DNA of 64,000 nt, from positions 1 to 64,000 of the forward strand of contig JAQZAZ010000004.1 in assembly GCA_029239355.1 (NCBI GenBank), written 5' to 3'. This DNA is from Sphingobacterium sp. (GTDB taxonomy: Bacteria; Bacteroidota; Bacteroidia; Sphingobacteriales; Sphingobacteriaceae). Under the pieces are notes generated by a model. That model had not been told where the DNA came from and searched no databases. It saw only the letters and a program-made list of their open reading frames with translations. The translations under genes and the position numbers were made by a program. The stretch's first letter is position 1; each line of letters begins with the position of its first letter. Below are positions 35,400 through 44,143 of this stretch, one piece after another.

Positions 35400-37376
35400 T
35401 TAAGCCTTTTTTACGATCGAATAAACAGGGACCTCGTCTACAAATTCCTGTTCGATAGCATTGTCTAATGCTTCGTACTCCGAATTCTGAGATTTAAATT
35501 CCGGAACGATCCGTTTCATCGCAGCAACCAGGTCCATAAAATTTGGTAAATGCTGATCAGCATCTACAATTTGTTGACAGACAGCATTGATTCGCTCAGC
35601 TTTTAGGATCAAATCATCGTGCCTAACTTTTGCGATCATAATTTTCGGATGATGTGTTTTAACTGTATTTTCGTTATTCGCCAACAGTTCCTCGTAGATC
35701 TTTTCGCCCGGACGCAGGCCAACAATTTTGATATCAATATCTTCCGGATAACGGTAACCTTTCAATTTGATCATCCGTTTTGCCAGGTCCATTATTTTAA
35801 CCGACTTGCCCATATCGAAGACAAAAATTTCTCCGCCTCTGCCCATGACGCCGGCTTCCTGCACCAGCTGACAAGCTTCAGGAATCGTCATAAAGAAACG
35901 TGTAATTTCGGGATGAGTCAAGGTCAGCGGGCCGCCATTTGCCATTTGCTTTTCAAAGAGCGGTATGACAGAGCCATTCGAGCCGAGTACATTTCCAAAA
36001 CGGGTAATGATAAAACTCGTTTCAGACCTACCACTGCAACTACTTACGTAAATTTCAGCCATCCGTTTGGTGGCGCCCATCACATTGGTAGGGTTTACGG
36101 CTTTATCTGTCGAAACCATGACCATTTTCTTTGCACCATGCTGCATACAAAGATCGGCGATATTTTTACTTCCAAGCACATTTGTCTGAATAGATTCATA
36201 CGGATTTGCCTCCATCAATGGCACATGTTTATATGCAGCCGCATGAAACACAAGCTCCGGTTTATACTGCGCAAATATATTTTGCATAAAAGCATAGTTG
36301 CGCACATCTCCGACAATACAGTGCAGGTGGTCAGGCTGTGTTGCCTTGATCGACTGCTGGATATCATACAATGCAGACTCTGCCTGATCCACAAGGATCA
36401 ATTTTTTATAATGGCGTCTTGCGATCTGACGGGCCAGTTCTGAGCCAATGGAGCCAGCGGCACCGGTAATAAGAACCACTTTGTCCCTCATCTCCTCTTC
36501 AATCTCCGGATGGTCCAATTTAATCGGCTTACGACCAAGCAAATCCTCAATTTTTAATGGTCGGATCTCTCGTTTGGCTCCGGAGTTGAGCAAGATACGG
36601 GCCGAAGGCATAATTTTAAGCTCAAGGCCAATGTTCTGAAACCAATCAGACACATACTGTAACCGTTCGGGATCATTATTTTCGACAGCAATAATGACCT
36701 GTGTAATTTGACATTTCTCAACAAATTCTTTTGTAATTTCTGTAATATCTCTAATTTTCAATCCCGCAAGTCGCTTGCCGATACGTGATATCTTGTCTTC
36801 CACAAACGCGACCACCTGAAATTTAATCCTTGGATCCTCCTTTAATAGGGAGAAAGCCACCAGTCCCGGGCGTGAGGCTCCAAAGATCAGTACATTTTCG
36901 ACTTTCCGTGCTGGCAAGAAAAGATACTCGTAAATGGTCCGGTACACGACACGTGCTCCTACCATTGTCACAATCAGGATACAAGCCTGCATGGTCAATA
37001 TCCCGTAGGACAGCCGGATAAAATCCCCCACGACTGTTCCTTTATCGACAGTAGCTTTTATAACAAAAGTAAGCAGCATCAACAGCAAATACGCTGATGC
37101 AACCGTTTTAAAGATTTTGATGGTATCCCGTATTCCTGTCTGGCGCACAATGCCTTTAAATGTATTGTAAAACAAAAACATAAGCAGATATACCGGTAAA
37201 ACCACTATCAGCTTTTTTAACATTAAAGAAACGTCAAAGACACCCTTGAAATTATTGATCACATAATTTGAAAACACATAGCTTGCGAATACAAACCACA
37301 TGTCAATCAATAGAATGACCCAGCGTGGATTATCTTTACGTAATCGCCTTCTTAAATCCAACAGAGATCCCATCAT
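35400..37376 (-). CDS. CapD/WbpM-type membrane nucleoside-diphosphate-sugar dehydratase
   Basis: 658 residues. Four N-terminal transmembrane helices (about 20-140) precede a first Rossmann-like domain (NVLIFGASRPGLVAFSLL) and a second catalytic SDR domain with KVVLITGAAGSIGSELARQ and MVSTDKAVNPTNVMGATKR. In this group (WbpM, PglF, CapD) the usual YxxxK tyrosine is replaced, and the STDKAVNPTNVMG motif marks UDP-GlcNAc 4,6-dehydratases. The long form is inner-membrane bound and often starts glycan assembly clusters. Its product could supply an amino-sugar precursor alongside dTDP-rhamnose (inference). Confidence 0.92.
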   Translation of the reverse strand: MMGSLLDLRRRLRKDNPRWVILLIDMWFVFASYVFSNYVINNFKGVFDVSLMLKKLIVVLPVYLLMFLFYNTFKGIVRQTGIRDTIKIFKTVASAYLLLMLLTFVIKATVDKGTVVGDFIRLSYGILTMQACILIVTMVGARVVYRTIYEYLFLPARKVENVLIFGASRPGLVAFSLLKEDPRIKFQVVAFVEDKISRIGKRLAGLKIRDITEITKEFVEKCQITQVIIAVENNDPERLQYVSDWFQNIGLELKIMPSARILLNSGAKREIRPLKIEDLLGRKPIKLDHPEIEEEMRDKVVLITGAAGSIGSELARQIARRHYKKLILVDQAESALYDIQQSIKATQPDHLHCIVGDVRNYAFMQNIFAQYKPELVFHAAAYKHVPLMEANPYESIQTNVLGSKNIADLCMQHGAKKMVMVSTDKAVNPTNVMGATKRMAEIYVSSCSGRSETSFIITRFGNVLGSNGSVIPLFEKQMANGGPLTLTHPEITRFFMTIPEACQLVQEAGVMGRGGEIFVFDMGKSVKIMDLAKRMIKLKGYRYPEDIDIKIVGLRPGEKIYEELLANNENTVKTHHPKIMIAKVRHDDLILKAERINAVCQQIVDADQHLPNFMDLVAAMKRIVPEFKSQNSEYEALDNAIEQEFVDEVPVYSIVKKA

Positions 37377-37761
37377 AGCTTTCTTCTCTTTTCTAATCGT
37401 TTATTGTTAATTGCTGCACCCCATTTGTTTAGGATGCAACCTATGGCCTTTTCGTACTTCATATAGAAAAGACCAAGATACTTAAAATTTAACAATGCAT
37501 TGTTCTTTCAATTAAAATTTCAATAACAATAAGCATTGGTTAAAGCTTTAGCATATCACCGTGGACTAAGCAACTATTATACCGAAGTTGTTACATTCAC
37601 CTATAAAATTTAAAAATTGCAACGCGAAAACCGTTCCCCCCTTAAACTTCGCTTAGCCCATTGGCTGTTTATAGTATCTATTTTCTTTCAACATTAAAAC
37701 TGGCATATTGTTTGTAAACATTTGTAAAGAAAGTGAATACCATATACTTGAATTATACATT
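37377..37761. other. Divergent intergenic region
   Basis: Lies between the leftward CapD-like gene and the rightward CpsB-like gene, so it should hold both promoters. TTTG at 37721-37724 with a TACTTGAA 20 bases on is a weak candidate for the rightward gene; nothing convincing was seen for the leftward one. Confidence 0.4.
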
Positions 37762-38559
37762 ATGAGTTTTTTGACCAATTTATTTAAACATAAAAAGTCA
37801 TCATCTGTCAGGCCTTTAGCGCAATTGGAATTTCTTGAAGTGGATATGCACAACCACCTTTTGCCTGGGATTGACGATGGCAGCAGTTCGGTAAAAAATT
37901 CAATAAGTTATATTCAAGCCTTACAGAGGTTGGGCTTAAAGAAGTTTATCTGCACGCCACATATTATGGCCGGTGTTCATCCCAATAACAGATCAACTAT
38001 TGACGAAGCACAGGTTGCTCTCGTTAAGGGATTGAAAGATAGCGGTAACGACACGCCTATTTTTGCAGCAGCCGAACATATGATTGATGATGGCCTAAAT
38101 TCACTTATCAAACAAGACGAATTATGTGTAATGCCTGGCGGCTATGTACTGATCGAGATGTCCTATTTATCCGAATCCAAAGCACTATTTCACACCATTT
38201 TAGCTATTCAGAAACTTGGTTACAAACCTATTCTGGCACATCCCGAGCGTTATAATTATTATCATAGCAATTTTAATATTTACAAACAGATTAAGGATGC
38301 GGGCTGTTTATTACAGCTTAATTTACTTTCCCTGAGCCGCTATTATGGTGTTGATGTAAAATCAATTGCAATGACCTTATTAAAATCAGGCATGTATGAT
38401 TTTGTAGGCACCGATCTGCATCATGAGCGGCATCTCGAGGCCCTGCAGAAAATTGCCGAAAAATATCCGGTCCGTGAGATGTTAAAAACTTCGCCGATCC
38501 TGAACCAGAGTCTGGCAGACCATTTTAACAGCAGCAAATCACAGGGCATTGCTGGTTAA
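37762..38559 (+). CDS. CpsB/YwqE-type PHP tyrosine phosphatase
   Basis: About 265 residues from the ATG at 37762 (MSFLTNLFKHKKSS); the 18 upstream codons of the open frame look non-coding. PHP-domain metal ligands are visible: DMHNHLLPGIDDGS, FICTPHIMAGV, AAEHMIDDG, PILAHPERYNYY and DFVGTDLHHERH. These manganese-dependent phosphatases dephosphorylate the tyrosine kinase controlling capsule and exopolysaccharide polymerisation. It is divergent from the sugar-nucleotide cluster. The matching Wzc-type kinase is not in the window. Confidence 0.92.
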   Translation: MSFLTNLFKHKKSSSVRPLAQLEFLEVDMHNHLLPGIDDGSSSVKNSISYIQALQRLGLKKFICTPHIMAGVHPNNRSTIDEAQVALVKGLKDSGNDTPIFAAAEHMIDDGLNSLIKQDELCVMPGGYVLIEMSYLSESKALFHTILAIQKLGYKPILAHPERYNYYHSNFNIYKQIKDAGCLLQLNLLSLSRYYGVDVKSIAMTLLKSGMYDFVGTDLHHERHLEALQKIAEKYPVREMLKTSPILNQSLADHFNSSKSQGIAG

Positions 38560-38640
38560 GAGAACCTGCTGTCCTGTTTTGTCTTCAACGGGAGCAGCGG
38601 CAAGAAATAGTAACAAAGCAAACAAAGATTATTGCATAAA

Positions 38641-38671
38641 AAACGCATTCCTCAAGCCGGGGAATGCGTTT
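38641..38671 (-). terminator. Terminator between convergent cpsB-like and fimbrillin-like genes
   Basis: A perfect 11-bp stem (38641-38651 with 38661-38671) with a 9-base loop. On the minus strand it is followed by a run of six T, 13 bases after the fimbrillin-like stop. Confidence 0.85.
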
Positions 38672-38683
38672 CCATTAAATTAA

Positions 38684-40255
38684 TTATCGTTTTACGCAAC
38701 GGATCTGATAAGCTGTCGTTGCAGTTGCAGCACTTGTTTCTGTACCCCAGACTGATGTTAAATGTAGACTTTGGAGGTTCTCCAAAAGATAATATCCCTG
38801 TTGTCCCTTTGCATCTCCAGTATTATTATTATGGTATGCTCCGCCGTAAGGCAAATACAAATATTTGTCGCGTTGCGCTCCGGGATTTACCTGCGTCCCG
38901 AAAAACATCCCGGTATTTGTCGCGTTTGTTCCATCCCAAGAACCCACATATCTGCCTACGCCATACTTATTAGGGGTTTTGGGGTTATCAACACCATTTT
39001 GACCAGTATTGGCAATTAAACGGTCAAATTCCGCTTTTGTAGGCAGTTTCCATGTATTCAATGGCAACACTAAAGAACATGGATCCGCTGATCCTCCATT
39101 AAGCTTTCTTGAAGCTTCCTGGTTATTATGAGTAGCCGGATCAGTTAATCCGAAAACTTTAGGTTTTTCATAGCCTGGGAACCAATAATTACCATAAGCA
39201 TCATTTGTTGCCGCAAAACCATATACACCATTATTATAAACCAAATTACCTAAAGCCCATACTTCACCGCCTATATTCACTTCCGTTGGCTTTTTCAGCT
39301 TAAATTCCAATACATATTTTACACCAGGTCTCAAGCTCCAATTACTGCTCGATATTGCTTTTGCTACGCTTCCACCAATAGAAACACCTGATAAAGAGAT
39401 TTTTCCAGTTGTTGTTGCCGCTGTAGCGATGAAAGTAGAATCCGAATTGATGACAGTTCCACTTGTATTTTTAAGCTTAAATGCAACCGGACTTACATTA
39501 CCTTTATAAGCAAGTGTACCATCAGCCAAATTCACATCTACTGCCGCATTCGAAGGCTCAATTGTTGCACCCGAAATACTGCTCACTGTTCCAATAGCCG
39601 AAGCGTCAAATTTCAATGTTACCTGTGTAAACAAGTGCTCCAGGTCAGCGTTCAATATATTCTGGCCCTCTTTTACTTCAAAGGCCACCTGATCCAGCAT
39701 AAAATCCTGATCAGCGGTCAGACCTTCAAAATTTACTGCATTCAATTTTGTACCAGCAGCAATTGACGGCAGTGTTTTATTTGAGCCAGATGCATAAATT
39801 ACAAATGTGTATTTCCCCTTTTCAATCGCGAAATCCTGCACAGCATTTCCCTGGGTAAAAGATTTAGTCTCTTTGTATCCACCTACTGCGTCAAAAATTG
39901 CTACATAATAAATAGTCCCTTGTTTCAATGCCTTTTGATCCGTACCTATGGAAACCGTTGCCGCACGATTTGATGCTTTTAGCCCTGAAGCAGGTGCCGC
40001 CTCAGCCGTTAAGCTTGCGACCAACGTATATTGATTATCAAAAGGAATTTCTACTGTTTGCGTCGATGATGCATACGTACGGCCTGCCGAAGCCGCTTTG
40101 GCAGGGGCTGTCTTTGCGAAAGCTTCACCAATATTTAAACGTACGGTTGTACCTTCAGGTATCACAGCTTGTGTGCTATCCTTACTGCATGAAGAGACAA
40201 ATAATAGCAATGCAAGCATAGAAGCCAACCCAGATTTTATTGTAAACATTTTCAT
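38684..40255 (-). CDS. Fimbrillin-like lipoprotein A
   Basis: 523 residues with a lipobox ending FVSSC at Cys23. The middle (about 30-330) has the paired transthyretin-like beta pattern of fimbrillin/Mfa-like proteins (PF13149-type): ILNADLEHLFTQVTLKFDAS and then LRPGVKYVLEFKLKKP. The C-terminus is a formylglycine-like or Fibrobacter-paralogous-type domain (VWALGNLVYN, DPCSLVLPLNTWKLPTKAEF, ending YQIRCVKR). The same C-terminal pattern occurs in lipoprotein B (41833-43635), so the two are paralogues. Such proteins build or decorate type V pili or lie on the surface. A 57-codon gene starts 217 bases upstream and ends 43 bases before this ATG. Confidence 0.82.
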   Translation of the reverse strand: MKMFTIKSGLASMLALLLFVSSCSKDSTQAVIPEGTTVRLNIGEAFAKTAPAKAASAGRTYASSTQTVEIPFDNQYTLVASLTAEAAPASGLKASNRAATVSIGTDQKALKQGTIYYVAIFDAVGGYKETKSFTQGNAVQDFAIEKGKYTFVIYASGSNKTLPSIAAGTKLNAVNFEGLTADQDFMLDQVAFEVKEGQNILNADLEHLFTQVTLKFDASAIGTVSSISGATIEPSNAAVDVNLADGTLAYKGNVSPVAFKLKNTSGTVINSDSTFIATAATTTGKISLSGVSIGGSVAKAISSSNWSLRPGVKYVLEFKLKKPTEVNIGGEVWALGNLVYNNGVYGFAATNDAYGNYWFPGYEKPKVFGLTDPATHNNQEASRKLNGGSADPCSLVLPLNTWKLPTKAEFDRLIANTGQNGVDNPKTPNKYGVGRYVGSWDGTNATNTGMFFGTQVNPGAQRDKYLYLPYGGAYHNNNTGDAKGQQGYYLLENLQSLHLTSVWGTETSAATATTAYQIRCVKR

Positions 40256-40298
40256 AAATGATTGTTTATTACACTAATTAATTAAATTACCTATAATA

Positions 40299-40472
40299 CT
40301 ACCACTCTACGTCCTGACTTTGTGTCTCCGTCTGCCAAGATTCAGTCACCGAACTATTTACGGAACCAGCTGCAACGCTATATTCCAGTTCAACATGTTG
40401 CGTGTTCATGCGAGGAGATTCATAAGGTAATCGGCCATTTAAATTAGCCAAGTTTTCTTTGTTCGTTTTCAT
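40299..40472 (-). CDS. Small protein A with ELE-x2-V-AAGS core, paired with fimbrillin A
   Basis: 57 codons, ATG at 40472, stop TAG at 40299-40301. The product begins MKTNKENLANLNGRLPYESP, carries HVELEYSVAAGS in the middle and ends in SQDVEW. It has no hydrophobic stretch and so no signal peptide. Aligned without gaps over 21 positions to the small protein at 41637-41801, it shares Y, P, ELE and AAGS, plus V/I at two sites. Each gene lies directly upstream of a fimbrillin-like lipoprotein gene on the same strand, here 43 bases away. This shared motif and context support a real gene. A precursor peptide with a leader ending near AAGS, or a small pilus-associated protein, are possibilities; function unknown. 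Confidence 0.72.
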   Translation of the reverse strand: MKTNKENLANLNGRLPYESPRMNTQHVELEYSVAAGSVNSSVTESWQTETQSQDVEW

Positions 40473-41636
40473 TTTTTATCTATTTAAAATACTCTAAGGC
40501 AATACTAAGTTCGTGTAACTATCACACGCCACATAAAAGACATTATTTAATTGATATAAAAGCTTTTATAGCAAAATAATATGACACTCCCTTATCAGAA
40601 GTTGCACGAAAGTAGAGAATATTTGAAAGGAGCCAAAGGAAATCAGCTAGTGTTTATTTTCCTGTAGCCAAGACACTACAAATGAACTTGAAACAAGCTT
40701 TTTGCATGACATTTCCGTGAGAATTAATACCAATTGCGGTACGATTTAACGACAAAAAACAGATCGGGATTTCTTAAAGACTGATAAAAAAATAATGCGG
40801 TCCGTCAGGAGTCCAAAACCAAGCACACACTGTCCATTAATTGCTTAAACACTTTAATTATTATGAAAATAAAACACAAAAAAGTCAAGAATAAACTTAA
40901 AATCTAAATCGACATATATTTTTCTAAAACAATAAATGAAGAGCAAGATTACTGATTAACGATAAATAAAAACTGGATATAACCAGTAAATATATTAATT
41001 AAGCTGAATTAACATAGTAATAGGAAATTTTTCACCGATTTCGCAAGCATTCAGATAAGATCTCAAAAGCTCATCGACAACAGCATTATTGACGATCTAG
41101 AAAATACTTGTTCAAACATGTTAATTATAAAACAAAAAATTACCAAAAAAACCATCAACGTTTAAAACAAAACACAAAAACATTTGTTTAAGAAATGTAT
41201 TGTAGCCGCAGAACGTTTTATAATATTGACTTAAATACACATTTATTATATCAATAGGCAGTTGTTTAAAACAACACACGAGGAATGAATCAATGAAAAG
41301 GAAATATGTTTAAATCTCAAGCGAATTTTATGTCAAAAAAATAATTTACAATTTTTTTTTGCACAAGTTGATATTTAGTCGTAATATTACAATTCGAATG
41401 GAACAGTGTAGTTAGCCGAATAAAAAAAAGAGTATAGACATATATAATTTACATTACATTAACAGAAGTATAACATCAAAGTTGACACAGCGGTAAGCGA
41501 GACGTTTGTCTGTACGCAGAGACAAACAGTTTATCAAAATGTCAATTTTTAAATTTTAATAATGAAGTATTAAATTGTCCATTAAATTTTAAACCCCACG
41601 TTCGCAAAAGCGTGGAATTATCCAAATAATATTATC
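40473..41636. other. 1.16-kb AT-rich divergent intergenic region
   Basis: Very A/T-rich, with no supported gene. It must contain the promoters of both small-protein/fimbrillin units. In the 5' leader of the rightward unit two short hairpins are visible: 41504-41511 with 41520-41527, and CCACG/CGTGG just upstream of the small ORF (about 41597-41615). These could be leader RNA elements. Long intergenic regions of this kind often mark surface-variable loci (inference). Confidence 0.55.
41358..41389 (+). promoter_or_regulatory. Candidate promoter of small gene B/fimbrillin B
   Basis: TTTG (41358-41361), 20 bases, TAATATTA (41382-41389). The fit is partial at the -7 element. It would give a leader of about 240 bases containing both hairpins. 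Confidence 0.3.
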
Positions 41637-41801
41637 ATGAATAAGAACGCAAAAAAAATGTACGTTGCTCCGTCCATCAAGGAGCACGTGATTGAGCTTG
41701 AGCAAGGCATTGCTGCAGGTTCTCAACCTGCACAACCAGGGCAGCCAACTGTTAATGATCCAGGAACCGGTGAAGGAGGCAGTGGATTTGGAGATTTTTA
41801 A
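41637..41801 (+). CDS. Small protein B with ELE-x2-I-AAGS core, paired with fimbrillin B
   Basis: 54 codons, ATG at 41637, stop TAA at 41799-41801. It begins MNKNAKKMYVAPSIKEHVIE, continues LEQGIAAGSQPAQPGQP and ends GGSGFGDF, so the tail after AAGS is rich in proline, glycine and glutamine. There is no signal peptide or membrane segment. The core (Y-x2-P-x7-ELE-x2-I-AAGS) aligns gap-free with small protein A, while the tails differ. This leader-like conservation with a variable tail is what precursor peptides or rapidly changing surface peptides show. The fimbrillin-like lipoprotein gene starts 31 bases downstream. Confidence 0.75.
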   Translation: MNKNAKKMYVAPSIKEHVIELEQGIAAGSQPAQPGQPTVNDPGTGEGGSGFGDF

Positions 41802-41832
41802 TCCAACCTCATTTCACCAAACAATTAAAATT

Positions 41833-43635
41833 ATGAAACAGATCAATAACAATATTGCGAGCAAACTTGCTCTCGCAGCCTTCTTGGCATTGGGCACCTT
41901 AACAGTTACAACAAGCTGTAACAACAACAAAAATGAAGTAGGACAAGAAATTCCTGACGGCAAGGCACAAGTCATTGTACGCGTCGCAGGTATCAATGAC
42001 AGTAACCCAGCTGTAAAAGGAAAAGCTAGTACTTCTTCCTCAAAAGCTGGTAGCGCGACTGAATTGATACAGGGAAATGGTTTTGACCTCGTTACTGCTG
42101 TAAGTGACAAAATTGAAACTAATGCCGCTCTTAAAGCTTCTTCGTCAGGCACAAAAGCAGCAGTTTTACCTGCAGGATTTAAATACCGCCTATTCTTGTA
42201 CAAAAAAGATGGTGCAACCTATACATTTGAAAAATCAGCATTATTTGTAGCTGGCCAAGAAACACCTGTATCAGTAACAGATGGCGCGACTTACAAATGG
42301 GTGGCAATCTCCTACAACAGCGCAGAAGATGTTCCTGACCGCGTAGGTAGCGACAACTATGCTTTACCTGAAAACAAAGATGTGCTTTATGCTGCTTCTG
42401 CTTCAGACTTTACTGTAGCCGGTGCATCAGTGCCGATCAGTGTAACCTTTAATCATCATCTTTCTCGTATTGCGCTTGAGGTTAATACAAAGGGGATGTT
42501 CGCTAAGCCAAATTCTGCAACAGTGACTGTAAATGGTCTTACAGCACAAACTGGCACCATTGACCTGACTACTGGTAGCTTTGTCGGATCACTTACGCCA
42601 GTTACTTTGACATTAAATTACGATAGTTTTACAGATATTAACAGTTTCGGTGACCGCCGTGTCGCTTATGTTTATACAGCCGGAGAGACTACGCAAAACA
42701 TTACTATCGCGCTATCAAATCTTAAAATCCAATTGGATAATGGAACAGAACGCGATTTTGGCGCAACTACTCTTTCAAAGACGTTTGCCATCACTCCTGT
42801 TAGAGGAAGTAGCCACAATCTCTTATTAGCACCTACAGAATCGCCATTGACTTACGGCGGGGTACAGTGGTCAAGATCAAACTTGTATTACAGAAATAGT
42901 GTTAATCCAGAAAACCCATACCGTTTTAATCATAGTAACACCTATAATGCAACCACTGATCCAAATGCATTTTTCTCATTTCGTGGACACCTGCCACGTA
43001 AGCTAGGTTCTGCTGTTGAAGCTAATCAAATCGATCCTTGTTCACGTGTATATCCAGCAGGTTTATGGAAAACTCCAAGCCAAGCTGAAATGGCAGTAGT
43101 AACAAACAGTAGCGGTGTTTTGGGGAATCTTTTAGGTTCTATAGGTCAATTATTGGGTCTTGGCGCTACGCCTGGTGCAGTAACAGGTCCAAATTATATT
43201 GAATATACTCCTACAGCTGGGGTGAATGCAGTTTACGGTGCAGCAACTTCTGCTGAAAATAAGCTTCGTTTTAATTACAATGGTCTTCAAACCAGTGTCG
43301 GACTTATAGAAGGACTAATTACTCTGAACTTGGGTAGTAGCAAAGGGACTTCTTCGGCATTCTGGACCAATACACAAGGTTTGAATTTACTTGGTTTAGT
43401 TGGTGCAGGTTCTTGGAATTACCTTGGTTTTACAGGACGCAATCTTATCGGAGGTGCCGTCCCAAGAGGTACTGCAGCGGCAAGTCTTTTGGATATTGAT
43501 TTAGTCGGATTAAATATATTGAGTTCAGCTTTGATGAATGTACGTTGTGTGCGTGATCCAAACTGGACAAATGTAAGCGCTTCACCAACTTACAATCCAA
43601 ATCCTGTTTTACCTACGACTTCAGACGTTTATTAG
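41833..43635 (+). CDS. Fimbrillin-like lipoprotein B
   Basis: 600 residues from the ATG at 41833 (MKQINNNIASKLALAAFLAL); the open frame extends upstream through the small gene in another frame and is not used. The lipobox ends VTTSC at Cys29. About residues 40-370 are fimbrillin/Mfa-like (SVTDGATYKWVAISYNSAED, VTFNHHLSRIALEV). The C-terminal domain has GGVQWSRSNLYYRNS, DPCSRVYPAGLWKTPSQAEM and MNVRCVRD, shared with lipoprotein A. It is surface-anchored, possibly as an accessory or tip protein of a type V-like pilus; no FimA/Mfa assembly genes lie nearby. Confidence 0.82.
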   Translation: MKQINNNIASKLALAAFLALGTLTVTTSCNNNKNEVGQEIPDGKAQVIVRVAGINDSNPAVKGKASTSSSKAGSATELIQGNGFDLVTAVSDKIETNAALKASSSGTKAAVLPAGFKYRLFLYKKDGATYTFEKSALFVAGQETPVSVTDGATYKWVAISYNSAEDVPDRVGSDNYALPENKDVLYAASASDFTVAGASVPISVTFNHHLSRIALEVNTKGMFAKPNSATVTVNGLTAQTGTIDLTTGSFVGSLTPVTLTLNYDSFTDINSFGDRRVAYVYTAGETTQNITIALSNLKIQLDNGTERDFGATTLSKTFAITPVRGSSHNLLLAPTESPLTYGGVQWSRSNLYYRNSVNPENPYRFNHSNTYNATTDPNAFFSFRGHLPRKLGSAVEANQIDPCSRVYPAGLWKTPSQAEMAVVTNSSGVLGNLLGSIGQLLGLGATPGAVTGPNYIEYTPTAGVNAVYGAATSAENKLRFNYNGLQTSVGLIEGLITLNLGSSKGTSSAFWTNTQGLNLLGLVGAGSWNYLGFTGRNLIGGAVPRGTAAASLLDIDLVGLNILSSALMNVRCVRDPNWTNVSASPTYNPNPVLPTTSDVY

Positions 43636-43667
43636 TCAAATTATCTAAAACAAATAGCAACCAATAT

Positions 43668-43697
43668 AAAAGGCCTTCGTATCGAAGGCCTTTTTTT
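43668..43697 (+). terminator. Terminator of fimbrillin B unit
   Basis: A perfect 11-bp stem (43668-43678 with 43683-43693), 4-base loop, followed by a T-run; 33 bases past the stop. Confidence 0.92.
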
Positions 43698-43942
43698 ATG
43701 AAATCTTTTTTGATATTATTTTCAGCTTATCAGCAATTACTCCTTTCCACCAAATTAAAGACCGCCATTATTGAATGCATCCATGTTCAGCATGACCGTT
43801 TTCCCTAATTGCCTGCCATGTTTTTTCACACTTTTTAACACGATTATCGGCAATTTTCACACGAGAAGTCCCAATTATATTTTCTATTTTTGAACCATCA
43901 AGTCATTTTTTTTGCGTTCGACTTGATAATATTAATGGATAA
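43698..43942. other. Gap with an interrupted minus-strand frame
   Basis: No convincing gene. A minus-strand frame from 43902 to a TAA at 43768 reads KIENIIGTSRVKIADNRVKK and onward, and continues beyond that stop for about 23 codons. It could be a worn gene fragment but I do not recognise it. A 7-bp inverted repeat TCAAGTC/GACTTGA lies at about 43900-43927. A second rightward terminator follows at 43943. Confidence 0.35.
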
Positions 43943-43974
43943 AATGGGACGAAGGCGTTCGTCCCATTATTTTT
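43943..43974 (+). terminator. Second rightward terminator with no gene before it
   Basis: A perfect 11-bp stem (43943-43953 with 43958-43968), GGCG loop, followed by six T on the plus strand. It is about 250 bases beyond the fimbrillin B terminator, with no plus-strand CDS between. It may act as a back-up terminator or end a small RNA. Confidence 0.8.
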
Positions 43975-44143
43975 TACCACTGATAGTCAGCTTACTAATA
44001 CTGAAATCACATAACCTATTGCCAGTCTCTGCCAACCAAGAAGCTGACGATTTACAACGAAACTTCTTAACATACTGGCAGTCTAGTATTTGATCAGTGT
44101 CGACAGTACCAGCTGCGCTCCAGCATATCATTTATAAAGTATT

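Noticed and set aside
35619-36443. 274-codon plus-strand frame opposite the CapD-like gene
   Set aside because: Antisense shadow; the minus-strand frame has complete SDR motifs.
41692-41832. Upstream extension of the fimbrillin B frame
   Set aside because: It overlaps the small AAGS gene in another frame; the ATG at 41833 gives a proper lipoprotein signal.
43890-44093. 67-codon plus-strand frame
   Set aside because: It spans the strong terminator at 43943 and has no coding character.
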